From positions 1 through 64,000 of the forward strand of contig JAVJAP010000351.1 in assembly GCA_034770075.1 (NCBI GenBank): DNA of 64,000 bases, written 5' to 3'. The translations under genes and the position numbers were made by a program. This document shows, one piece after another, positions 50,794 to 62,112 of the stretch (within the stretch, counting starts at the first letter, position 1; each line of letters begins with the position of its first letter). Origin of the DNA: Aralia elata. Its lineage: Eukaryota > Streptophyta > Magnoliopsida > Apiales > Araliaceae. The notes under the pieces are model-generated. The model worked only from the letters and a program-made list of their open reading frames with translations. It was not told where the DNA came from and ran no database searches.

Positions 50794-51065
50794 TTTGATT
50801 CCTTTGTGATTAAACAAAAGGAACTTGTTGATTTGTTTGGTTTTGTGTTTAATCCAAGAATTCCAGAGCGCATGCTAATGCAACGAGTTGAATTTCAAAT
50901 TTTGGTATTTGATCCGGGTGCATTGGAATGGAAGTTAGTACAATTGATCGAGATCATCAGACTGGTTTTTGATCCGAGAATTCATGGATAGGAGATTGTG
51001 CTACATGAAGAGTTCTACATGCTGATACTTGATCCAAGAGGATATAGGACTTTTTGTAGTTTTAT
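50794..51065 (+). repeat. 60-bp tandem repeat encoding 20-residue units
   Basis: Four units begin with FNPR, FDPG, FDPR and LDPR at 50,848, 50,908, 50,968 and 51,028, exactly 60 bp apart. A possible shorter unit (FDSF) lies at 50,794. Units also share hydrophobic ends (ILV, RLV, MLI) and Glu-rich centres. A TAG interrupts the third unit. They lie between the second RT relic and the 3' end of G2. Confidence 0.7.
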
Positions 51066-51564
51066 TTGCGTTTATTTTATAAATGCATTTGATTTCTTAG
51101 ATAGAAATTTTGATTGCGTTTTAGCTTTAGTTGTTTATTTAGTTTGTTTTGGTGTAGTTAATACTTTGATCTGGAATATGTGTGGGAGAGCATCGTATTG
51201 ATGTGGACAAGATCGTGCATAAAGGAGTTTGAAAGTTTGAGTTTCCAAGTTGTGTTACGAGGAGCTTGCAAGATGTTATGCCGATTCGATCACTGCTTGG
51301 AAAGAGATGTTTACAAGATGTTCATGTCATTTCGGGGGAGTTTCCAGATGTTGTTGTGTTCTTTGCAGGAGTTGGAGTTTTTGATGATTATCTTCATATT
51401 ATTACTTGCATTGTTGATATTGTTTATATATTTCATATGTTAGGTAAGGCTTGTGCTTATGATTTGTTTGATGCTACTAACTTAATTTGTTTTCCTGTAG
51501 GATCAGATTTATGGGTAAATCCTTTTCAATAGGAGGGGATGTCAGATTTGAGGACAAATCCTTT
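51066..51564 (+). other. G2 3' non-coding/decayed region
   Basis: T-rich sequence with short hydrophobic frames and no recognisable domain. At 51,510-51,575 the words NPFQ and then [14 protein letters not shown] occur twice, copies of the gypsy pol C-terminal tail seen in G1. This shows that G2 derives from an autonomous gypsy whose middle was lost or scrambled. Confidence 0.55.
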
Positions 51565-51578
51565 TCAAGAAGAGGGGA
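51565..51578 (+). other. Polypurine tract of G2
   Basis: AAGAAGAGGGGAA lies directly before the 3' LTR, the primer for plus-strand synthesis. Confidence 0.75.
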
Positions 51579-52670
51579 ATGATGAGATCCTGACCAGGCT
51601 CGCATCAAGTAATCAAGAGTCAACTCATGTTCCAGGTGTAGAACAAATGATCGTGAGTGATTGGGCTGAAAACTACTCCAGAATACTTAATTTGAGGATA
51701 AATTCGAGTGATTCGCGAGTAGAGGATAAATTCTATGATTTGGAATTGCTAGATACAATATATTTAGTGAGACTAAATCAACACAAGCTAATTCATCATG
51801 CATTGCACGGAATGAAAGAAAGAGATTCAAGCTTCGTGGCAAAGCATTCATTAGTGGACATGATTCTAACTTCATTCATTACGTTCTTCCAAAGATTCAA
51901 GTTCAATGAAGGGAACGAAAGAGGAGCAAAGAATCACGTTTGGGACGTAAAAGGGCAAAATGGTCAAATCTGCCAGAGCAGCGCGCCCCGCGCCGCGGCA
52001 GGCCAATTTCAGCGCGCCCTACGCCAGGGCGTCAGAAAGTTCAGCGCGTTTTTTGAGGCAACGCGTTTTTTCAGATTTTTCAAGATTTACTTCCATATTT
52101 TTTGCGATTTTTCATATCTTTTAGATTTCTAATGTAATTAGGATATTTATTAGATATGATTTGATTTCCATATTAATTAGTTAGGTAGAATTTGATTTCC
52201 AATTGGATTTCTATTCCTTTTAGGATTTAGGGTTTCTTTAGGGTTTATTCTATTAGTATAAATAGAATACACGGGGTTGTGTAATTATTAATTTTCAATC
52301 AAAATTTTACCCAATTCAATTCTTGTGAGATTATTCTCTACTTTTGGTTCTTTGAAAAATTTCTAAGCTAATTTCTTAGTTTTCTTTTGAGATTCATATT
52401 TAACTTATCATACAACAAATCACAGTTGTGTGTGGCATTATTCTACCGCATCATTCAATCATACGAAGATTATCATTTGAATTAAACGAGGGTCAAAGTG
52501 TTGTTGGTGTTTCATCCTTCATACATTCAAATTGCTTGATTGACTATTCCAAGGTTTATCGTCTATATTCAGGCGAGGGATTAAGGATTCGAACGAGTTC
52601 CACGTTTATAACTTGATGGAAACGATCCGGGTGACGACCACCTCACGCAAGCATGCCGTGGAGTCTATCA
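51579..52670 (+). repeat. G2 3' LTR
   Basis: It matches the 5' LTR over its length, with ends TGATGAGATCC and GTGGAGTCTATCA. Differences are largely transitions. It carries the GC-motif pair near 51,981 and 52,012 and a TATA box at 52,257. Confidence 0.9.
52257..52264 (+). promoter_or_regulatory. TATA box of G2 3' LTR
   Basis: TATAAATA in the same context as in the 5' LTR. Confidence 0.6.
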
Positions 52671-52797
52671 GTGCCCTGCGCCCGTCACGCGGCACGGAAT
52701 TCGAGGAACGCTTTTTTGAAGATTTTATCAGATTTCTTTCCTTAATTTTTAGGATTTCAGTATAATTTTCGTATTTCTATTGTAATTAGGATATTTT
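52671..52797 (+). mobile_element. G1 3' LTR remainder
   Basis: This short piece between G2 and C2 begins with the second half of the split GC motif (CCTGCGCCC) and then resembles the post-motif part of the G2-type LTRs (GATTTTATCAGATTTC, TTGTAATTAGGATATTT). It is best read as the continuation of the G1 3' LTR after the G2 insertion. Confidence 0.65.
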
Positions 52798-54662
52798 TGT
52801 TAGGTTTGTATATAACGCATACATGTAATCAAATTACATAAATAGGGCGGAAGCACGATAAAACGGATTATAAATTTTCATACAAACCATCACCATGATC
52901 TATCCTTGTGTTCAATTATCAATTAAACGAAAGAGAAAGAGAATAAGAATTATACCCTCGTAGTTCAAACTTCCTCGGGTACAAGTTCAACTCTTAGTCC
53001 TTCGTGTTCTCCTCGAATTTCACCGATGAGATTCCTCCCTTTGATCAACGTTAGCCACCCAAGTGTTTGGCCTCTAGAGGTGATCCACCAAGGAAGAACA
53101 AGTATTCAAGAAGTTGGGTGTTTGGCAAAAACCCTAGTTTCTATCTCTATAGAAATTGCAAGTACTCTCCACAAATCTTATGCAAGAGTGTGTAACCCTA
53201 ATCTATGATAAGACTCTTCTTATTTATAGATTCAGGAATAACCCTTCCCTAAACTATTTAGGATTTAGGGTTTATATTCTAATTAAACTCCTTTAATTAA
53301 TTATGCCCCTAATCCAATTAGGAATTCGTGAGAGAGTACTTCTATTAATTAATTCACAATCCCCATTAGGAAATAAATAATAGTTCTATTAATTAATTCC
53401 CAATCCCTATTAGGAATTAAATAATAGTAATAGTAATAATAATAATAAGACTCCTCTTATTAATTTATATTTAATATTTTCAAAATATTAAATAATAAAT
53501 ATTAAGCTATTTAATTTATTCTATCTCCATAGACTAAATTAAATACACTTAACTTATTATTACAATTATGCTATTTACTTCTTAAATAAATATTTTACTT
53601 TTGCGGTGTGACTCTTTAGGTTCTCCATATTGAACCGGTTGTGAATAAATCAATTAGAACAATTCTAATCTTATTTAAATAAATAAATTAAACTATTTAA
53701 TTCATTTAAATAAATAATATTTATTCTACAATAAGGGTAAGCCCCCTTAACGATCAACGACTTTCCAGATAATATAGATTTCAACATTAATCATAAAAAA
53801 ACCTTTCAGTGAATAGTTACCGTACAATTCAATCCTTCTACCATACAATGTCCCAATTAAATATAAGACATGGATTTACTATCAAGTCTTATTTTATTTA
53901 ATTATATGTATTTCGATTCCCAAATGCACAACTCTAAATAATATTAATTAGAAACTCCTTTCTAATTTCATTCTACCTTGGCCAAGGACTACTGAGTTGT
54001 CATTTATCGAATCACATAGGACATTCACATCTTTTACTAGACGTGGTAAATTCTTTGTTGATCATTCACCTATCTCCATGCACAACTTATTATACCCAAT
54101 TATACCCCTTGATATACCCCAAAGGTCTTAAGGGACATGTCAAAGTATAACTCATCATACACAAGATACTATGATGATCTCAAGTTCAAGGATCACTTGT
54201 ACTACTATCACTAGAGGAATTCCTATTGACAGGCGAGTAAAACTCCATTAGGTATTCCTTAGCGAGCCACGTTCAGTGAAATTATTCTCCAATAAGCACC
54301 TACATACTTGCTTTAGCGTCTCCACACAAATGATTATGAGATCAATCATCCTCTTCCTAAGAGCAAGGAACGTATGTACTAATCTATCCGGATTCACTAA
54401 TTCCCTTTTAGTAATCCAACGATTAGGAACGATTTTAGTTTGTGAGTTATCTAGAATTTAGATCTCATTAGCATGATCATCATCATGATTCTAAAAGCAT
54501 TGCTCAAAACTATGGGTTTATCACATTTAATATAACAACACTATGTAGATAATATAAAATGCCTTTTAAGAAAATCAATTCTTTTATTAATAAATGAATA
54601 AGATTACAAAGTATATGCTATATCATATCAAATATGATTGGCTTGTGTGCATACTACTTTCA
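52798..54662 (-). repeat. C2 3' LTR (1,865 bp)
   Basis: In plus orientation it runs TGTTAGGTTTG...ACTACTTTCA, so as an LTR it starts TGAAAGTAGT and ends CCTAACA. It aligns in inverted orientation with the C1 LTR. A TATA box lies at 53,221. Confidence 0.92.
53221..53228 (-). promoter_or_regulatory. TATA box of C2 3' LTR
   Basis: TATAAATA on the minus strand, at the place equivalent to the C1 LTR box, with a TTTAGGG-type telobox close by. Confidence 0.6.
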
Positions 54663-54676
54663 ATCTCCCACTTGCA
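54663..54676 (-). other. Polypurine tract of C2
   Basis: On the minus strand GTGCAAGTGGGAGAT directly precedes the LTR start. The same tract is present in C1. Confidence 0.75.
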
Positions 54677-56205
54677 CTAAAGCCAATCGCCATAGTATCT
54701 AATACCCATATTCTCTAAGTGACGATCAAACTGCTGTTGAGTTAAAGCTTTAGTAAATGGATCTGCAATGTTGTCTTGAGAGTCTACACGCTCCAGGGTG
54801 ACATCTCCTCTTTCAATGATCTCTTTAATCAAATGAAACTGCCGCAACATGTGTTTGGATTTCTGATGAGACCTAGGTTCCTTAGCCTGCGCAACAGCTC
54901 CATTGTTGTCACAGAATAAAGGTACGGTTCCTCTAATGCTAGGAACCACTCCAAGTTCAGTTATGAACTTCTTCATCCAAACAGCTTCCTTTGCAGCTTC
55001 ACTTGCAGCTATATACTCTGCCTCTGTCACTGAATCAGCAACTGTTTGCTGTTTGGAACTCTTCCAACTCACTGCGCCACCGTTTAAGGTAAACACGTAC
55101 CCTGAAACGGATTTACTGTCATCTTGGTCCGTTTGAAAACTTGAGCCTATATAGCCCTCTAGTTTCAATTCAAACCCACCGTAGACAAGAAATACATCCT
55201 TAGTTCTTCTCAAGTACTTTAGGATGTTTTTCACTGCCTTCCAGTGCTCTTCTCCTGGATTCGACTGATATCTGCTTGTTACACTAAGTGCATGAGCGAC
55301 ATCTGGTCTAGTACATATCATACCGTATATGATAGATCCTATTGCGGAAGCATAAGGAATCTTGCTCATCCGGTCTCTCTCCTCAGGTGTCTTTGGGGCC
55401 TGTTTCTTGGAGAGATGTATTCCATGGCTCATCGGCATGAGACCTCTCTTGGAATCTTCCATGCTAAACTTCTTTAGTATCGAGTCAATGTACTTTCCTT
55501 GGGTCAAGCCCATCATACTTTTAGATCTATCTCTATAGATATTTATCCCCAAAATATAGGATGCCTCACCCAAGTCCTTCATGGAGAAGTGTTTAGATAA
55601 CCAAATTTTGATCGACTGTAGCATAGGAACATCATTCCCTATCAGTAATATATCATCAACATATAATACAAGGAATGAAACAGTGCTCCCACTAACCTTC
55701 TTGTACACACAAGGTTCATCCTCATTTTTGATAAAATCAAACCTTTTGATTATCTCATTAAAACGGATGTTCCATCTTCGAGAAGCTTGCTTCAATCCAT
55801 AAATGGATCGTTGTAGCTTACAGACTTGGTTTGTCCAACCGTTGAAACAAAACCCTTTGGCTGTATCATATATACATTCTCCTCAATCTCTCCATTGAGG
55901 AAGGCCGTTTTCACGTCCATTTGCCAGATCTCATAGTCATAATAAGCTGCAATTGCAAGCAAAATCTGAATGGACTTGAGCATAGCTACTGGTGAAAAGG
56001 TTTCATCATAGTTAACTCCTTGTCTTTGTTTGAAACCTTTTGCAACCAGTCGGGCCTTATAGGTCTCTACCTTGCCATCTGCTCCAGTCTTTCTCTTAAA
56101 GACCCATTTACACCCGATAGGCTTAATGCCTTCAGGTGGTGAAACCAAAGTCCATACTTGGTTTTCATACATGGAGTCCATCTCGGATTTCATGGCTTCT
56201 AGCTA
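54677..56205 (-). pseudogene. C2 reverse transcriptase and RNase H
   Basis: The N-terminal part (56,193 to about 55,822) has the RVT_2 blocks CKWVFKRKTGADGKVETYKA, ARLVAKGF and QMDVKTAFLNGE. A one-base frameshift near 55,822 follows. The frame from 55,795 then has SRRWN, the catalytic YVDDILLIGND, KYIDSILKKFSMEDSK and the RNase H blocks. RNase H keeps TEAEY and FCDNNGA, but its first catalytic Asp is lost: the family word YTDSSF reads YIGSSF. The C-terminus GIRYYGDWL ends 14 bp before the LTR. A TAG at 56,203 separates it from the integrase tail. Confidence 0.88.
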
Positions 56206-56740
56206 TTTCTCTGAGTCTTCACTACTCATAGCCACTTTGTAAGTCAATGGATCATCATCATCTATGATGCGTACCTCATCATCATCTTCTATGATGAATC
56301 CATACCTCTCAGGTATCTTTGGTACTCTTCCAGATTTATGAATAGGTAGTGGTACAGTAGGTTTTTCTACTTGGTCAGGTACCTGACTTTGATCCGTAGT
56401 ATTTTGTTGTTCTTGAACTTCTTCAAGATATATCTTACTCCCACTGACCCCTTCGAGGATAAACTCCCTTTCCAAGAAGGCAACGTGTTTCGCTACAAAC
56501 ACCTTTTGATCAGTTGGATGATAGAAATAATACCCTGATGTTTCTTTAGGGTATCACACGAATCTACATTTGTCGGATCTAGTCTTCAGCTTATCATGCT
56601 CAAACCTTTTGACATAAGCTGGACAACCCCAAGTCTTAACATGCTTAAGATTTGGTTTCCTCCCTATCCATATCTCATATGGAGTCTTTGAGATGGATTT
56701 GGTAGGTACCTTGTTAAGTAGGTATGCAGCCGATTCTAGG
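56206..56740 (-). pseudogene. C2 integrase C-terminal part
   Basis: The integrase resumes after the solo LTR with ALESAAYLLNKVPTKS, KTPYEIWIGRKPN and TWGCPAYVK. A TGA at 56,554 sits where the family has Gly (RFVGYPKET). It then continues with REFILEGVSGSKIYLEEV, an acidic linker and RVPKIPERYGF. This is the GKGYVP-like integrase tail and linker to RT. Confidence 0.8.
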
Positions 56741-56745
56741 GCATA

Positions 56746-59700
56746 TGTGACACCCCCAAATTCAGGTACCAATACCTCGAATTTGGCGCTCACGATAAAA
56801 TACATTCATACACCTCTAAACAACATAAATCAACTAATGCGGAATAAAATAAACATATGTTGTTCATTACAAAAGGTTTACTATGGTCCCAAGATCTAAA
56901 ACCTTAAATAAATACATCGCAGAATACAATAATAATACAAAATGATTCCACGATTGCATAACGGATAGTACATATAACTATTCCTTAAGCTTTTCTTTGC
57001 CTTTGTCCGCTTTGGAACTCCCCGGCTTAACTGCAATAGGTTCATGATATAGCAAGGGTGAGCAACGAGTTTGCTCAGCAAGTTTAACAATCAATAATGA
57101 AGATATATCATGAATGAATAAGAATAATAGACGCATAGATCAATAATTTAGGAACATTGATGAAATAGCTGAAATGACATAATCAAAGTTCAAATGAAAC
57201 AATGAATATTAATTATTTACTGCTGAGTGGTCCAACCGACCATGAACTTGGCCAAAGAGTCAGTCATCCCTGACCCTTTTAAACCGGCCCCTGTCAGTGG
57301 TACTCGAGGGGATCAACCTCTCGTACCCCATGTATATGCATAACATTAAATCCTGATTGTATAGGATAGCCAACACCTATACTCCCCTATTAAGGGTTGC
57401 TCTCTCAGTCCAAGAATCTGTACCAACTACTGGTTTGGATAGCTTTTAAAATAATAACCTGTACATGTCTAGCCGAAATAAATGGCGTAGACTATTTCCT
57501 TAAACAGTTCATGAATGAAGAACTTAAACGTTTTCACAATCCAACAACAGAAAATAACTTCAAATGCATAAGCTGCGAATATCAATAATTATTTTAGAGG
57601 TGGAGTAATTGACAATAATTAATCCACTAATATGATTCAAAAGTAATAGCTCCATTTGAGTCATGAAACTTGCAACAATATACGACACCTGTATAAAATA
57701 TGAAACCTGCTCAAAATATAATTCGAGTAAGGTTAGGGAAACTTGCCCAACACAAGGGTTAGACAAGCGTTAGGAAACTTGCCTGGTGCGTCTGCTACAA
57801 TATTACAACACACGCTCCTTAATATCCTACACAATTAAGTACATATTCACATAACAATTAGTCACATACCAGATATCAAATAATGTCTTATACTACTCTA
57901 TAATGTCTCATTCATACTAGAAACAAAATATTAAATAAGTTTATGCCCACTAGTTACGGTGTTATAATGCTTGTACATTCGTACGCCAAACTTGCTTATT
58001 CGAATGCCCAAGCGACACGCAATCGCGTACGCCTAGCACGCCATTTCGATTTATATAATACTCATTGGCTAATCCTAAGTATTATTATAATTCATAACAT
58101 TCATGTTTTAGAACTTAGAACAACATTTTACATTGTCGGGAGCATTACATGTGCTTACGCGCATGCCCGACACCCTCCGATTGCCCCCAATTACACATCA
58201 ATCCTATAAATGGCCAATTTAGGCCATGCTACAGACCTCAAATTGAAAAACTCAAAGAACTAAAGTTGTAGGTCTACTCGTTCTCTTTCCGAATCATCTT
58301 GAATCATTTTAATCCGAGTTCGTATGAGAAAGTTACGCCCATTTTACTAAAGAACGTCAAAGCTGTCTAGCCGACTGCATGTCTGGCGCACCCCGCGCCC
58401 AAAAGACATTGCCAGTGGCGTGCCTCGCGCCCAACCGGCAGCAGCCCAGGTGCGGGCTTTTTCAGCATGCTCTGTTTTGAGTGTTCTAGACCTATCTTAC
58501 TTCCAACTACCATAACTCCTTCTATACACGTTCAAATTGGTCCATTCCGGACTCTATGGACTCCTAAGACATAGAGCTACAACATATCAAAAATTTAGAG
58601 TTACCCATTAACATTAACATGGCCAAATCTTAGGCCAAAGTACCAAGTTCATACTCTGTTTTTGAGTGTTCTAAGTGTTCTTCACTAAAACCAACACCAA
58701 ATCTTCGTTTTTACATCTTTTTACTCGATTCCAGTTGGGTTAACTTTGTAACCCTTGGAACTACAATATGAAACAACAAATAAACATAACAAGTAAGGAA
58801 TCATAGCTACAAAGTCCTCTAAATTCGTCCAAAAGTCCATGTTCATGTCCATAGTCCATTGTTCTTCATGTTCTTCATCTTCCTTAAGCATAGGTACGGA
58901 TTTATTGCGTTTTTGTTCCACTTTGATGTTATTAATGGCTTATATAACCTCTTAACAACATTTATAAACATCCAACACAAACGAAAACAACAAGAATCGC
59001 AACAAGACCCAACCCACAAGCACAAAAGCTTACAAACCAAGAAAACTTTGAAAAACCTCAACTAAATCAAATGGAGTGGATTGAGTTAAAGTTTTACCTT
59101 TTGTAGCTACTTCTTAGATGTTAGAACTCCTTTAGAGCTTGGTTAGAAACTCTCCTCAACCTCCTTGAGTTCTCCCGAAGCCTTTACTACAAGTTAGCTC
59201 ACACCCACGTCTTTCTTTCTCTAGAAGTTTTGAAGTTTGAAGATGGAGATGGTGGTGATGGTGTAGATGCTTAGCTTGATATTCCTTCTTCCTCCTTGCT
59301 CAAAACCTGAACCTATTCTTCTCTTCCTCTCTTCTTCTTCTTCTTCTTCCTTCAAATTTTCTGCAGCACTCTCTCTCTCTCAATATTGTTCTCTCCCTTT
59401 CTCTAGAACCTCTATTTGCAGCAACAAGGAGTGGGAGAACAGAAATGGCTGATGATTTTAGGGATGGAGAAGGGTAAGACACGGGTGGAATGTTTTAGGA
59501 GGGATGAGTTAGTATAACTATGCACCTTGGAAAGGATTTTGAGGAGCATGTAGGGATTTTTGGCTTTTCAATGAACATGGTGTCTAGTAAATGGGCTAGC
59601 TTGCCAACAACTCCCTCTCTCTCCCTCTTTGATTGGTTAATTTCAAATTAATGAACACTATTTGGGTGGCACACAAATAAATAATACCCGAATAGTCTCT

Positions 59701-60206
59701 CCCTATATCCGAAAACTCCCACTTTTGTACCAAAACTAGTAAATAACTCTACCCAAAATTTAAAATGAGTATTACCATAAATATTGGGATGGGTAAAAAT
59801 AATTATTATGGGATTTGTCCAAATATTCGGAACACCCATTTAATAAATTTTGGATATGGATAAAATCACGTATCAGCTCAAATAAAATTTCCGACGCTTG
59901 AAAAAATTATTCGTATGCATACACATATTTATGAAATTTATTAACATCGAAAAAGACACAAAAATATCTGACATGAATAGTACCTCGAGAAACGTGCCCC
60001 GTGAATAGTGATTTAGCGACGCTACGCGAAATCAATTATTCATTAAACAAAACTATAACACGTAAAATTTCATGCATTCACATAATCCAGGTTGTCACAC
60101 AACCTTTAAACTTACAACACAAAAATAATATTAATAAAATATAATATATTAATATTATTCAAAATTTCAAATTAGAAGGAAAAATGCAAAATTCCCGATC
60201 GTTACA
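56746..60206. mobile_element. Solo-LTR-like element (3,461 bp) with 5-bp TSD inside C2 integrase
   Basis: In plus orientation it runs TGTGACACCCCC...GATCGTTACA, with canonical TG...CA ends, and is flanked by GCATA (56,741-56,745) and ACATA (60,207-60,211), a duplication with one transition. Removing it restores the order of the integrase (SFWGY then ALESAAY). TGTAAC.../...GTGTCACA ends are common in plant gypsy LTRs. I see no open frames, primer site or internal direct repeat, so a solo LTR is the best reading; a large non-autonomous element is the alternative. It contains a CT-rich tract (59,267-59,420) and a GC-motif pair at 58,385. Confidence 0.8.
58385..58433. repeat. GC-rich motif pair in the solo LTR
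   Basis: GCGCACCCCGCGCCC at 58,386 and GCGTGCCTCGCGCCC at 58,418, 32 bp apart, in an otherwise AT-rich element. Confidence 0.75.
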
Positions 60207-60211
60207 ACATA

Positions 60212-61090
60212 ACCCCAGAAGGATACTTGAAGGTCCGTAAAACTCATTATGGAACGAACCATGTCCAACAATGTTCAATTTCTCCTTTCAGATACACCAT
60301 TCAACTGTGGCGTTCCAAGTGGAGTCCATTGTGAGATTATACCATTTTCTTTGAGATAATTGAGAAACTCATTAGTTAAGTATTCCCCTCCTCGATCCGA
60401 TCGAAAAATCTTAATACTCTTACCAGTTTGCTTCTCTACTTCACTTCTGAATTCTTTGAACCTTTCAAACGATTCAGATTTGTATTTCATTAAATACACA
60501 TATCCAAATCTAGAATGATCATCAGTGAAAGTAATAAAATAAGAATACCCTCCTCGTGCATTCGTTGTCATAGGTCCACATACGTCTGTGTGTACCAACG
60601 CTAATAACTCTGTAACTCTTTCTCCTTTTCCAGTAAAAGGAGATTTAGTCATTTTACCCATGAGACAAGATTCACAAGTTGGATATGATTCGTAATCAGA
60701 TAGCTCTAAAAGCCCATCTTTATGCAACTTGGATAATCTTGTTTCATTAATATGACCGAGTCTACAGTGCCACATAAAGGTATAATTAACATCATCTCTT
60801 TTTCTTTTCTTAGTTTCTTCAATTTGAAGTATATTTTCATGCAAGTTAAGTATGTAAAGTCCATTCAGTAAGTTCCCAACACCATATAAAACATTTTTAT
60901 TATAAATAGAACAACTGTTGTTCTTTATTATAATATCAAAACCATTCATATCCAATACAGAAATTGAAATAATGTTTCTAATAAGTGTCGAAACATAATA
61001 ACAATTATTTAAACTAATGAACTTGCCCGAAGGCAGTGCTAAACAATAAGTCCCTACAGCTAATGCAGCAACCTTTGCTCCATTTCCCAC
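60212..61090 (-). pseudogene. C2 GAG-pre-integrase and integrase core
   Basis: The frame from 61,090 follows the gag frame after a one-base loss at about 61,090 and overlaps it by 31 bp. It carries the zinc region (WHCRLGHINETRLSKLHKDG, then CESCLMGK) and the core with D in HTDVCGPM, D in FRSDRGGEYLTNEF and the GVSERRN block with its Glu. A TGA follows GVSERRN at about 60,272, replacing Arg. The decayed frame then runs to SFWGY, where the solo LTR interrupts it. Confidence 0.88.
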
Positions 61091-62112
61091 TCTAGGACGA
61101 CTTCATCCTTGTTCAGTTTTCTACTTCTGCTTAGTCCCTGCATATTATTACATATGTGAGAACTACAGCCGGTATCCAATACCCAAGTAGAATTTTGACT
61201 TTCAGAAAAATTAATTTCAATCATGAATAAACCTAGATCGGAAGTCGAAGCTTCTCCAAGCTTCTTTTGGTTTGCAAGATACTCCTTGTAGTTCCTCTTC
61301 CAGTGTCCCGGCTTATTGCAATGGTAGCAAATTCCTTTGCTATCTGGATCAGGTTTCTTATTATCCTTTCTCTTCGCCTTGCCCTTTGCCTTCTTGTTTT
61401 TCTTCTTTTCAGAAGATACCTTGGGTCTCTTCCTTTTCTTGGAAGAATCATCCACTAGTAAGACTTGGTTCTTGTTGGATGAGAAGTGACCTTCAGCAGT
61501 TTTTAACATGTTAAGTAACTCAGGCAACCTGACGTCCAACTTATTCATATGAAAATTCACAACAAATTGTGAGAAGGTGTCCGGGAGTGACTGCAAGATC
61601 AAATCTTGACTTAACTCCCCATCCATCACGAACCCTAGCTGTCCTAGTTGTTCAATCAGATTGATCATCTTAAGGACATGAGTCTCAACAGCAGTGCCCT
61701 CGGTCATACGAGATCGGAAGAGCTCCTTAGATATCTGATATCTAGCAGTCCTACTTTGCTCACCATACGACTCTTTGAGGTGCAGCAATACAGTAGGAAC
61801 ATCCATAGTTTCATGCTGACGCTGAAGCTCGTTACTCATGGATGCGAGCATGATGCATTGAGCCAAGATTACATCATCTTGCCACTTTCTGAAAGTAGCA
61901 ATCTCTTCCTCAGAGGCTGTTTCTGCAACACTTGCAGGGACTGGCGAATTTAGGACATAAGAAATCTTTTCAGCAATGAGAACAATTCTCAGATTCCTTA
62001 ACCAATCCGTGTAATTCGGTCCGGTCAGTTTGTTAGCATCAAGTATGCTACGCAGTGATAGTGAGTTTGACTTTTTTAAGTTCTGCATGTGAAATAGACA
62101 ACATTTTAGCAT
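61060..62112 (-). pseudogene. C2 gag with zinc knuckle and protease
   Basis: A 350-codon frame. The gag capsid (UBN2 type) starts around LDANKLTGPNYTDWLRNLRI and runs to about residue 220. A strongly basic segment follows (about 225-255), then the knuckle CYHCNKPGHWKRNY, in which the fourth ligand Cys is replaced by Tyr, then the protease active site WVLDTGCSSHIC. The frame is lost just before the GAG-pre-integrase domain by a one-base deletion. Gag forms the particle and protease cleaves it; the knuckle change and frameshift argue against function. Confidence 0.88.

Larger units (their letters stand above)
46821..52670 (+). mobile_element. G2: complete non-autonomous Ty3/gypsy element with two LTRs
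   Basis: The element of 5.85 kb has LTRs of 1,090 and 1,092 bp (TG...CA ends), a primer-binding site, a gag-containing frame, degenerate RT-like segments, a 60-bp tandem repeat and a polypurine tract. The flanks ACGCC (left) and GTGCC (right) fit an original GCGCC duplication changed by CG deamination on each side. It lies in the 3' end of G1. Lacking protease, RNase H and integrase, it would depend on proteins from a relative such as G1. The two LTRs show at least 14 differences in their first ~450 bp, so it is not a very recent insertion. Confidence 0.9.

Noticed and set aside
57943..58209. 88-codon frame in the solo LTR
   Set aside because: No similarity recognised and no codon structure; the surrounding 3.46 kb is non-coding.
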